Below, one piece after another: positions 7,821 to 14,518 of a DNA stretch of 19,886 nucleotides. The first letter of the stretch is position 1. Every line of letters begins with the position of its first letter. The DNA comes from an uncultured Oscillospiraceae bacterium (GTDB lineage: Bacteria; Bacillota; Clostridia; Oscillospirales; Acutalibacteraceae): assembly GCA_900547105.1 (NCBI GenBank), contig URFL01000019.1, positions 1-19,886 of the forward strand, read 5' to 3'. The notes under the pieces are model-generated. The model did no database searches, was not told the DNA's origin, and was given only the letters and a program-made list of their open reading frames with translations. The position numbers were made by a program, and so were the translations under genes.

Positions 7821-8534
7821 ATGCTGCAGCGGCTGGACAAAATACTGGTGTCGCAGGGCAAGGGCAGCCGCAGCGAGGTGCAGCGGCTGATCCGACGGGG
7901 GTGTGTGACGGCGGACGGCGCGGTGCTGCGCGATCCCGCCGCCAAGGTGGACCCCGACCAAACGGCACTGGCGCTGAACGGTCGGCCGCTGACCTATGCC
8001 GAGCATCTGTATATCATGATGAACAAGCCGGCGGGGCTGCTGTGCGTGTCGCGCGACCCGAAGCAGCCGACCGTGCTGGACAAGCTGCCGCCGTCGCTGC
8101 AACGACCGGGATTGTTCCCGGCGGGACGGTTGGATAAGGATACGGTGGGGTTCACGCTGATTACCGACGACGGCGATTTCGCCCACCGGCTGCTGGCGCC
8201 GCGGCGCCATGTGCCTAAAACCTACCAGGCGGTCATCGATGCCCCTTTGCAGGAGGGTCAGCCCGAAGCTTTTACAAAAGGTTTGCTTTTGGAGGACGGC
8301 ACCCCGTGTTTACCGGCAAAATTACGATTGCTGCAGCCGGGGGAGCATCCGCTGGTGGAGGTGTGCATCACCGAAGGGAAATATCACCAAATCAAGCGGA
8401 TGTTCGGCGTATTTGGCCACAAGGTGTTGTGGCTGAAACGCACCGCCATGGGCGGTCTTTGGCTGGATGACACGCTGGCAGAGGGGGAGGCACGGGCGCT
8501 ATCGCTGGAGGAACTCGCCTGCATCTGGAAATAG
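7821..8534 (+). CDS. RsuA/RluB-type rRNA pseudouridine synthase
   Basis: Residues 1-55 form an S4-type RNA-binding domain (RLDKILVSQGKGSRSEVQRLI). The catalytic domain carries AGRLDKDTVG, where D105 is the expected catalytic aspartate, then LITDDGDFAHRLLAPRRHVPKTY and the GKYHQIKRMF motif near the C terminus. This is the RsuA/RluB/RluE branch. The length, 237 residues, fits the short RsuA form, which in E. coli modifies U516 of 16S rRNA; I infer a similar target but RluB- or RluE-like activity cannot be excluded. The gene follows the DUF4830 gene after only six bases, with a GGACGAT site as a weak ribosome binding site. It is the last gene of the forward series. Confidence 0.9.
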   Translation: MLQRLDKILVSQGKGSRSEVQRLIRRGCVTADGAVLRDPAAKVDPDQTALALNGRPLTYAEHLYIMMNKPAGLLCVSRDPKQPTVLDKLPPSLQRPGLFPAGRLDKDTVGFTLITDDGDFAHRLLAPRRHVPKTYQAVIDAPLQEGQPEAFTKGLLLEDGTPCLPAKLRLLQPGEHPLVEVCITEGKYHQIKRMFGVFGHKVLWLKRTAMGGLWLDDTLAEGEARALSLEELACIWK

Positions 8535-8579
8535 TGGAATTTTTTTGTGCATTTTGTCGTTATGAAAAATATATAAAAG

Positions 8580-8592
8580 ACTTTTCAAAAGT
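8580..8592. promoter_or_regulatory. 13-base palindrome upstream of the ABC ATPase gene
   Basis: ACTTTT-C-AAAAGT is a perfect palindrome with a one-base centre. It lies about 35-45 bases upstream of the extended -10 element at 8629-8637 and just before a TTGATA (8596-8601). The position fits a transcription factor site; the sequence is AT-rich, so chance is possible. Confidence 0.35.
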
Positions 8593-8628
8593 TTGTTGAT
8601 AAACGGTATGGCTATCTGTTTAAAAATC

Positions 8629-8637
8629 TGGTATATT
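8629..8637 (+). promoter_or_regulatory. Extended -10 promoter for the ABC ATPase gene
   Basis: TGGTATATT contains the TGn extension and a five-of-six -10 hexamer. No good -35 stands 17 bases upstream; TTGATA at 8596 is 30 bases away, and could instead serve a weaker -10 TTTAAA at 8619-8624. The surrounding 8535-8640 stretch is AT-rich compared with the flanking genes, as expected for a promoter region. Confidence 0.6.
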
Positions 8638-8652
8638 AAGTAGCGTAAGTCA

Positions 8653-8668
8653 GTTTGGGGTTGTGTAC
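8653..8668 (+). promoter_or_regulatory. 16-base motif shared with the pucR-type promoter (copy 1)
   Basis: GTTTGGGGTTGTGTAC lies in the leader of the ABC ATPase gene, just downstream of the predicted start of transcription. It is identical at 15 of 16 positions to 10014-10029 upstream of the regulator gene. A shared operator is the simplest reading. Confidence 0.5.
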
Positions 8669-8700
8669 CCGCTGGCTGTGAATATGTGGGAGGTTGTACA

Positions 8701-9843
8701 ATGGCAAGTTTGTCGCTCAAAAGCATCTATAAAAAATACCCCGGTGGGGTTACCGCTGTTTCCGACTTCAACTTGGAGATCAAGGACAAGGAGTTTATTA
8801 TTCTGGTTGGTCCTTCCGGTTGCGGTAAATCCACTACCCTGCGTATGATCGCGGGTCTGGAAGAGATCTCGGACGGGGAACTGTACATCGGCGACAAGCT
8901 GGTCAACGATGTGGCGCCCAAAGATCGTGATATCGCGATGGTGTTCCAGAACTACGCGCTGTATCCGCATATGACCGTGTTCGAGAACATGGCGTTCGGC
9001 TTGAAGCTGCGCAAAGTTGCGAAAGACGAGATCAAACGCCGCGTGGAAGAAGCCGCGCGGGTGCTGGATATCGCTCATCTGCTGGACAGAAAGCCGAAGG
9101 CGTTGTCTGGTGGTCAGCGTCAGCGTGTAGCGCTGGGTCGTGCTATCGTGCGTGAACCCAAGGTCTTCCTGCTGGACGAACCGCTGTCCAACTTGGACGC
9201 GAAGCTGCGTGCGCAGATGCGGACCGAGCTGTCCAAGCTGCACCAGAAACTGGGTACCACCTTTATCTATGTTACCCACGACCAGACCGAAGCTATGACC
9301 ATGGGCGATCGCATCGTGGTTATGAAAGACGGCCTGATCCAGCAGGTGGATTCTCCCCAGAAGCTGTATTCTTATCCCTGCAACACCTTCGTCGCCGGCT
9401 TTATCGGCAGCCCGCAGATGAACTTTGTGGATTGCCGTCTGATCAAAAAAGGCGACACCTTCTATGTGGAATTTGGTTCGGAAGACACCAAAACCAAACG
9501 CGGCGTGAAATATCATGTGCCGCTGCCGGCGTATAAAAACGAAAAAGGTGCGCTGGAAGAGTATGTGGACAAAGACGTGCTGATGGGTATCCGTCCCGAA
9601 GATGTCCACGACGAACCCCGCTATCTGGAGAAATTCGCGGATGACAAGATCAACGCGGATGTCGAAGTGACCGAAATGATGGGTGCTGAAACCTATCTGT
9701 ATCTGACGGTCGAGGGTATCAGCATGACCGCGCGCGTGGAGCCGACCTCTACCGCCCGTCCCAGCGATACCATCGAAATCGTGCTGGATAACGAGCGTAT
9801 CCACCTGTTCGACAAAGAGACCGAACGCGCGATCTGCCACTAA
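8701..9843 (+). CDS. Sugar ABC transporter ATPase, MsmX/UgpC type
   Basis: The 380-residue protein is a CUT1-family sugar importer ATPase. It has Walker A GPSGCGKST (37-45), Q83 of the Q-loop, signature LSGGQ (135-139), Walker B VFLLDE (155-160) and H193, followed by a C-terminal regulatory domain of the MalK type (about 240-380). ATG 8701 is chosen because GGGAGG at 8687-8692 is eight bases upstream; the GTG at 8686 overlaps that site. No permease or binding protein is near, which fits the orphan multi-sugar ATPases MsmX and MsmK that energise several importers. The substrate therefore cannot be read from the neighbourhood. It has its own promoter and terminator. A PucR-type regulator follows. 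Confidence 0.94.
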   Translation: MASLSLKSIYKKYPGGVTAVSDFNLEIKDKEFIILVGPSGCGKSTTLRMIAGLEEISDGELYIGDKLVNDVAPKDRDIAMVFQNYALYPHMTVFENMAFGLKLRKVAKDEIKRRVEEAARVLDIAHLLDRKPKALSGGQRQRVALGRAIVREPKVFLLDEPLSNLDAKLRAQMRTELSKLHQKLGTTFIYVTHDQTEAMTMGDRIVVMKDGLIQQVDSPQKLYSYPCNTFVAGFIGSPQMNFVDCRLIKKGDTFYVEFGSEDTKTKRGVKYHVPLPAYKNEKGALEEYVDKDVLMGIRPEDVHDEPRYLEKFADDKINADVEVTEMMGAETYLYLTVEGISMTARVEPTSTARPSDTIEIVLDNERIHLFDKETERAICH

Positions 9844-9855
9844 TCTGTTTGTCAC

Positions 9856-9895
9856 AACACGGCGCCTGCCCGATAGGGTGGGCGCTGTTCTTTTT
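9856..9895 (+). terminator. Rho-independent terminator after the ABC ATPase gene
   Basis: A long stem pairs 9856-9871 with 9876-9889, closing on a GATA loop, with a two-base bulge and two G-U pairs, and is followed by CTTTTT. It should end the ABC ATPase transcript. Confidence 0.85.
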
Positions 9896-10003
9896 ATACG
9901 CGATCCTGCGGCGGATTCGGGGAAACGGCGAGATAGAAGTATGTCGAAAATGTAAAATTTAGCAAAACCGCACGGAAAAGCAGTTCTTTTTTTGCCGAAA
10001 TAC

Positions 10004-10032
10004 TTGCAAAATCGTTTGGGATTGTGTACAAT
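10004..10032 (+). promoter_or_regulatory. Upstream promoter of the PucR-type gene
   Basis: TTGCAA (10004-10009) and TACAAT (10027-10032) are separated by 17 bases. The spacer and -10 contain the shared 16-mer, so a protein bound there would block this promoter. Confidence 0.6.
10014..10029 (+). promoter_or_regulatory. 16-base motif shared with the ABC ATPase leader (copy 2)
   Basis: GTTTGGGATTGTGTAC differs from 8653-8668 at one base. It covers the spacer and the start of the -10 of the upstream promoter and lies just upstream of the second promoter, so it could repress one and influence the other. Confidence 0.5.
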
Positions 10033-10037
10033 AATCC

Positions 10038-10067
10038 TTGATACGGCAACGGGCAAACGCGTATAAT
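10038..10067 (+). promoter_or_regulatory. Downstream promoter of the PucR-type gene
   Basis: TTGATA (10038-10043) and TATAAT (10062-10067) are 18 bases apart and together match the consensus better than the upstream pair. Transcription would start near 10074. Two promoters in tandem may give constitutive and regulated expression. Confidence 0.65.
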
Positions 10068-10086
10068 GCCCAATTTGATTGACCGA

Positions 10087-10106
10087 TCCCGCCCTGTGCG
10101 GCGGGA
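10087..10106 (+). repeat. Leader hairpin before the PucR-type gene
   Basis: TCCCGCC at 10087-10093 pairs with GGCGGGA at 10100-10106 around a six-base loop. There is no T-run. It ends a few bases before the ribosome binding site and may stabilise the mRNA or affect translation. Confidence 0.4.
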
Positions 10107-10130
10107 ATGAACGAAGGAAGGGGTAGCCAT

Positions 10131-11216
10131 ATGTCTAACCGACTGTTCCAAAGTATCGTCCACCAAATGAGGGAGGCCATTGACCGCACCATCGGTGTGA
10201 TCGACGAAACCATGACGGTTATCGCCTGCAGCGATTTGGGGCGCATTGGGGAACCCTGCGGCCAGATCGGCGAAGAGGCCTTTTCCTCTACCGACCCGTT
10301 TGTGGTGGATGGATATACCTATAAGGCATTCGGTTCTCGCCCGGTGGGCGAGCATCTGCTGTTCGTCGAGGGCACGGACGATCAGGCGTCCAAATATGCG
10401 GCTATGCTGGCGGTGTCGCTGTCCAGCATCAAGCAGTACCATGACGAAAAATACGACCGCGGCAATTTTGTTAAGAATGTGATTCTGGACAACATTCTGC
10501 CGGGCGACATTTATCTGAAAGCGCGTGAGCTGCGCTTTAATAATGATGTCAGCCGGGTGGTGCTGCTGATTCGCATCTCCGCCCGCGCCGAAGTTTCGGC
10601 GTACGATGTCATCCAAAACCTGTTCCCCGAAAAGACAAAAGATTTTGTGGTGAACATCAACGAATCGGATATCGCGCTGGTCAAAGAGATCCGCACCGGT
10701 ATCGATTCCAAGGATCTGGAAAAGCTGGCGCGCTCCATTGTGGACACGCTGAGCAGCGAATTCTACACCCAAGCCACCGTCGGTATCGGCACGGTGGTCG
10801 AGGGAATCAAGGATCTGGCGCGCTCCTTCAAGGAGGCGCAGGTCGCGTTGGAAGTCGGCAAGGTGTTCGACACCGAAAAAACCATTATCAACTATGATAA
10901 TCTGGGCATTGCCCGCCTGATCTACCAGCTGCCGACCACGCTGTGCGAAGTGTTCCTGAAGGAAGTGTTCAAGCGCGGTTCCATTGATTCGCTGGATCAG
11001 GAAACGCTGTTCACCATTCAGCGCTTCTTTGAAAACAACCTGAACGTTTCCGAAACCTCTCGGAAGCTGTTTGTCCACCGCAACACGCTGGTCTATCGTT
11101 TGGAAAAGATCAAGCGGCTGACCGGTTTGGACTTGCGCGAATTTGACGATGCGATCGTCTTTAAGGTGGCGCTGATGGTCAAAAAGTACCTGATGGCCAA
11201 CCCGGTGAAGTATTAA
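10131..11216 (+). CDS. PucR/CdaR-type transcriptional regulator
   Basis: The 361-residue protein ends with the PucR-family helix-turn-helix (about residues 300-355: a FFENNLNVSETSRKLFVHRN segment followed by RLEKIKRLTGLDLR). A central GGDEF-like segment typical of CdaR relatives (about 130-240) precedes it. The N-terminal third, with GVIDETMTVIACSDLGRIGE, looks like a small-ligand sensing domain. Family members respond to sugar diacids, purines or similar small molecules. ATG 10131 follows GAAGGAAGGGG. It lies alone between two terminators with two promoters. The nearby ABC ATPase gene shares a 16-base motif with its promoter region, so it is a candidate target. The ligand is unknown. Confidence 0.85.
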   Translation: MSNRLFQSIVHQMREAIDRTIGVIDETMTVIACSDLGRIGEPCGQIGEEAFSSTDPFVVDGYTYKAFGSRPVGEHLLFVEGTDDQASKYAAMLAVSLSSIKQYHDEKYDRGNFVKNVILDNILPGDIYLKARELRFNNDVSRVVLLIRISARAEVSAYDVIQNLFPEKTKDFVVNINESDIALVKEIRTGIDSKDLEKLARSIVDTLSSEFYTQATVGIGTVVEGIKDLARSFKEAQVALEVGKVFDTEKTIINYDNLGIARLIYQLPTTLCEVFLKEVFKRGSIDSLDQETLFTIQRFFENNLNVSETSRKLFVHRNTLVYRLEKIKRLTGLDLREFDDAIVFKVALMVKKYLMANPVKY

Positions 11217-11231
11217 AAACACGATAACGAT

Positions 11232-11270
11232 CGCCGATCGGCCTTGGCCGGTCGGCGCTTGTCACTTTTT
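11232..11270 (+). terminator. Probable terminator after the PucR-type gene
   Basis: A GC-rich stem of about 11 base pairs (11232-11242 with 11247-11257, one G-U pair) closes on a short loop. The T5 run comes only nine bases after the stem, so strength is uncertain. Confidence 0.6.
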
Positions 11271-11304
11271 GAACGAACTGCCGCTGATGGCAGAAAATGG
11301 AGCC

Positions 11305-11333
11305 TTGTTTGTACTCAAAATCGGTGATACAAT
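11305..11333 (+). promoter_or_regulatory. Promoter of the ftsEX operon
   Basis: TTGTTT (11305-11310) and TACAAT (11328-11333) are 17 bases apart, and TGA directly before the -10 gives an extended -10 element. Transcription should start near 11340, leaving an ftsE leader of about 78 bases. Confidence 0.7.
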
Positions 11334-11374
11334 AGCCACCAAAGCCGCACGGTTGGCGGCGGGACAAGGCAACA

Positions 11375-11402
11375 AAAGAAGGTGCCGCGCGGCGCTTTCT
11401 TT
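11375..11402 (+). repeat. Leader hairpin directly before the ftsE ribosome binding site
   Basis: A 12-base-pair stem pairs AAAGAAGGTGCC (11375-11386) with GGCGCTTTCTTT (11391-11402), with two G-U pairs and a four-base GCGC loop. Its 3' arm ends two bases before AGGAGG (11405-11410). It could modulate ribosome access to ftsE or cause partial termination. Confidence 0.55.
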
Positions 11403-11417
11403 GCAGGAGGTGTCCTT

Positions 11418-12266
11418 TTGATCGAGTTTAAGGGCGTACATAAAACGTACGACAACGGCACAAAAGCGCTTCGGGATGTCAATATTCATATCGACAAAGG
11501 CGAGTTTGTGTTTATCGTGGGCGCTTCGGGATCGGGCAAAAGCACGTTTCTGAAGCTGATCATGCGCGAAGAGCGCCCCAACGCGGGCGAGGTGATCGTC
11601 AACGGCTTTAAGCTGAACAAGCTGCGGCGGCGCAAGGTGCCGTATCTGCGGCGTACTATGGGTATTGTGTTCCAGGATTTCCGTTTGATCAACAATATGA
11701 CGGTGTTTGATAATGTGGCGTTCGCCATGCGGGTCATCGGCGCGTCCCAGCGCGAGGTGCGCAAGCGGGTGCCGTATATTCTGGGGCTGGTCGGGCTGCA
11801 GGACAAAGCGCGGAGCTATCCGATGGAATTGTCCGGCGGCGAGCAGCAGCGGGTCGGTTTGGCGCGCGCGCTGGTGAACAATCCCTCTATGATTATTGCG
11901 GACGAGCCCACCGGTAATATCGACCCCGAAATGTCGATGGAGATCGTGGAGCTGTTGACCGAGATCAACCGTCGCGGCACCACCGTGCTGATGGTGACCC
12001 ACGAGCATGAGCTGGTACACGCGTTCCCGCACCGGATCATCGAGATCCGCAACGGTACAGTGGTGTCGGACAGCTTGTATGAGGACGACAGCACCGATGC
12101 ACCGGCACCGCAGGAGTCGGTGCAGCCGACAGCGGCGGGCACAGCTCAGGCGGACGTGGCTCAGACGGAGCAGCCGTCGGACGAGCCGACCACTACCGCG
12201 CAGCCGGATATCTTGTTGGCGCCGGCGGAACCCACGGAAGGAGGCGACACCGATGCGGCTGAGTAG
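11418..12266 (+). CDS. ftsE: Cell division ABC ATPase FtsE with C-terminal extension
   Basis: FtsE is the ATPase that, with FtsX, transmits cytoplasmic signals to cell-wall hydrolases. Walker A GASGSGKS (35-42), a Q-loop with FQDFRLI, signature LSGGE (138-142), Walker B MIIADE (158-163) and the VTHEHELV switch are all present. I use TTG 11418 as start: AGGAGG at 11405-11410 fits it and the protein then begins MIEFKGVHKTYDNGT, as in other FtsE proteins. The usual length is about 228 residues. Here residues 221-282 add a Pro/Ala/Thr/Glu/Asp-rich, probably disordered tail. The coding end overlaps ftsX by 14 bases, and ftsX's own ribosome binding site lies in the tail's codons. Confidence 0.95.
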   Translation: MIEFKGVHKTYDNGTKALRDVNIHIDKGEFVFIVGASGSGKSTFLKLIMREERPNAGEVIVNGFKLNKLRRRKVPYLRRTMGIVFQDFRLINNMTVFDNVAFAMRVIGASQREVRKRVPYILGLVGLQDKARSYPMELSGGEQQRVGLARALVNNPSMIIADEPTGNIDPEMSMEIVELLTEINRRGTTVLMVTHEHELVHAFPHRIIEIRNGTVVSDSLYEDDSTDAPAPQESVQPTAAGTAQADVAQTEQPSDEPTTTAQPDILLAPAEPTEGGDTDAAE

Positions 12267-13155
12267 TATGCGTTACCTCCTGCGGGAGGGCTTTCGGAAC
12301 ATCTGGCAAAACCGGTTTATGTCGCTGGCATCCATCTGCGTGCTGGTATCCTGCCTGCTGCTGACCGGTGGCGCGTATCTGGTGTTTGAAAACATCGACA
12401 ACGCCTTCAAACAGGTGTACGAACAGAATGTGGTGGTGGTGTTCGCCAAGGAAAACACCACCAGCGACCAGCTGAAAACGCTGGAACAGCAGCTCAAACA
12501 GCTGGACAATGTCCAAAATGTGCAGTATGTGTCCAAGGACGAAACGCTGAAAACCTATAAAAACGATATTCCGGAAGCCACCTATCAGGAAATGCAGGGC
12601 AAGGAAAATCCCATGCTGGATCTGTTCGTGGTGAAGTTTAAGGATCTGGAAAAATTCGATGCTACGCTGGGGCAGATCCAAAAGCTGCAAAACATCGATG
12701 ACATCAGCTCCAACAAAACCATCGCGCAAACGCTGACCAAGGTGCGCAACATTGTGTTGACCGTATCCGGCTGGATCATCGGTGTGTTGCTGCTGGTGGC
12801 GCTGTTCATCATCTCCAACACCATCAAGCTGACGGTGTACAGTCGCCGGTTGGAAATTTATATTATGAAATCGGTGGGTGCCACCAACCTGTTTATCCGC
12901 GTCCCGTTCCTGATCGAGGGTATGATCCTCGGCTTGATCGCGGGCGGCGCGGCGTATGGCATTATCTATTATCTGTACGATAAACTGGCGGGTATGTTCA
13001 GCTTTGTCGGCGTGTTCGGTATGGTCAGCTTTGCGGACGTGTGGGTCGTGCTGCTGGTCGGCTTTTTGGTGGCTGGCGTGGCGACCGGTATGCTGGGCAG
13101 CGCCATCTCGATGGGACGGTATTTGAAACGCGACGGAGGTATGGCAGATGATTAA
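12253..13155 (+). CDS. ftsX: Cell division membrane protein FtsX
   Basis: The 300-residue protein has the FtsX topology: one N-terminal membrane helix (about 24-45), an extracellular domain of about 120 residues, then three membrane helices (about 172-190, 220-242 and 262-285) separated by the conserved YSRRLEIYIMKSVGAT segment. FtsX passes conformational change from FtsE to a periplasmic or extracellular hydrolase activator. ATG 12253 overlaps the end of ftsE; AAGGAGG at 12238-12244 is eight bases upstream. It overlaps the M23 gene by eight bases. The tight overlap implies coupled translation of all three. Confidence 0.96.
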   Translation: MRLSSMRYLLREGFRNIWQNRFMSLASICVLVSCLLLTGGAYLVFENIDNAFKQVYEQNVVVVFAKENTTSDQLKTLEQQLKQLDNVQNVQYVSKDETLKTYKNDIPEATYQEMQGKENPMLDLFVVKFKDLEKFDATLGQIQKLQNIDDISSNKTIAQTLTKVRNIVLTVSGWIIGVLLLVALFIISNTIKLTVYSRRLEIYIMKSVGATNLFIRVPFLIEGMILGLIAGGAAYGIIYYLYDKLAGMFSFVGVFGMVSFADVWVVLLVGFLVAGVATGMLGSAISMGRYLKRDGGMADD

Positions 13156-14467
13156 GAAGAACTCCAAATACATCCGTTTTGTCGCCGTGCTGTGCGCGGT
13201 CGTGTTGACGGCGGTTTCGCCCGTCGGCATGGCGCGCCCGTCGGTGAAAGCGGAATCGAAATCCAGCCTGCAAAGCCAGCTGGATGATCTGGCGGCGGAA
13301 GAGGATCGCTTGAACGATCAGATCGCGGCGTACAAAGACGATCTGAATAAGCAGCAGGCGTATCTGGACAGCATCAACGAAAAGATCAGCAACGCGCAGG
13401 CGCAGATCGATGTGCTGACCGAAAAGATCAACGGCCTTGACGAGCAGATTTATGCCAAGGAGCAGGAGATCGCGGAAAAAGAACAGCAGATCAGCGACCG
13501 CGAGCAGGAGATTCAGGACGATTTCGCCAAGCTGCAGCAGCGGCTGCGGGCGATCTCCAAGTCCGGCAATATGTCGGCGCTGCAAATGCTGATGGATACT
13601 GATGAATATACCGATTATTTGATCAAGTCCAAAATGATGGAGCGCATTGCGCAAAATGATCAGCAGCTGATGGACCAGCTGGAGGCGGAGATTACCAAGA
13701 TCAACCAGGAAAAGAAAAAGGTTGAGGACGAGAAAAAAGTGATCGACGACCAGAAAGCGGTCGTGGCGGCGGATAAGTCCAAAGCGGACGATAAGAAAGC
13801 CGAGCTGGACACGCTGTACAGCCAGGCGAACAGCGTCGCCAAAAAGCTGGAGGGCAGCATTTCCAACTATAAAGACCAGTTGGCTGCCAACCAGCAAAAG
13901 CAGGAAGAAACCGAACAGGCGCTGCAGGAGCTGATTCGCGAAGAGATCCGCAAACAGCAGCAGGCCAATGCTGGGAACAATTCGGGCGGTAGCTCCGGTG
14001 GTTCGTCCGGCGGCGGCAGCTATAGCTATGGCGGCGGCACCATGACCTGGCCGGTGCCGGCGGTGCGCAACATTTCGTCCGGGTATGGCTATCGCTGGGG
14101 TGCGGCGCACCGCGGCGTGGACATCTCCGAAGGGGCGGTGCCGGTGTACGGTCAAACGATCGTGGCGGCGGCTTCCGGCCGGGTGATTTATGTGAACAAC
14201 AGCAACTCGTGGGGCAGCGGTGCCTCGTGGGGCTATGGCTACTGCGTGATCATCGACCACGGCACCGATGCGAACGGCAACAACGTGACCACCCTGTACG
14301 CCCACTGCTCGGCGGTGTATGCGTATGTGGGGCAGTCCGTGTCGGCGGGCGATGCCATTGCGGCAGCCGGAGCGACCGGCGATGTGACCGGTCCGCACCT
14401 GCATTTTGAGGTGCGGCTCAACGGCTCGGCGGTGGATCCGATCGCCAACGGTTATTTGCGCGGATAA
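13148..14467 (+). CDS. Secreted coiled-coil M23 murein peptidase (FtsEX partner, EnvC/CwlO-like)
   Basis: The 439-residue protein has a signal peptide (residues 1 to about 34, ending near VKA), two long coiled-coil stretches (about 40-135 and 165-270), a Gly/Ser linker (about 276-297) and a C-terminal LytM/M23 domain. The zinc and catalytic residues are present: H321 and D325 in HRGVD, H386 in YAHCS, H417 and H419 in HLHFEVR. It therefore looks like an active glycyl-type endopeptidase and not a degenerate activator such as E. coli EnvC. The fold order matches FtsEX-dependent proteins (EnvC, PcsB, CwlO): the coiled coil binds FtsX. It overlaps ftsX by eight bases; GGAGG at 13135-13139 precedes ATG 13148. 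Confidence 0.93.
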   Translation: MIKKNSKYIRFVAVLCAVVLTAVSPVGMARPSVKAESKSSLQSQLDDLAAEEDRLNDQIAAYKDDLNKQQAYLDSINEKISNAQAQIDVLTEKINGLDEQIYAKEQEIAEKEQQISDREQEIQDDFAKLQQRLRAISKSGNMSALQMLMDTDEYTDYLIKSKMMERIAQNDQQLMDQLEAEITKINQEKKKVEDEKKVIDDQKAVVAADKSKADDKKAELDTLYSQANSVAKKLEGSISNYKDQLAANQQKQEETEQALQELIREEIRKQQQANAGNNSGGSSGGSSGGGSYSYGGGTMTWPVPAVRNISSGYGYRWGAAHRGVDISEGAVPVYGQTIVAAASGRVIYVNNSNSWGSGASWGYGYCVIIDHGTDANGNNVTTLYAHCSAVYAYVGQSVSAGDAIAAAGATGDVTGPHLHFEVRLNGSAVDPIANGYLRG

Positions 14468-14472
14468 TGCAG

Positions 14473-14503
14473 AAGCGGGGATACGGCGTATCCCCGCTTT
14501 TTT
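14473..14503 (+). terminator. Strong terminator between the M23 and S41 genes
   Basis: A perfect ten-base-pair stem GCGGGGATAC/GTATCCCCGC (14475-14484 with 14488-14497), with a three-base loop, is flanked by AA and followed by six T residues. It lies directly before the ribosome binding site of the S41 gene, which leaves no room for a promoter in between, so the protease is probably expressed by read-through at a reduced level. Confidence 0.92.
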
Positions 14504-14518
14504 CCGAAAGGAGACGGC

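Noticed and set aside
13148..14467. The M23 protein as an inactive EnvC-like activator
   Set aside because: All expected zinc ligands and the HLH motif are present, so an active peptidase is the better reading.
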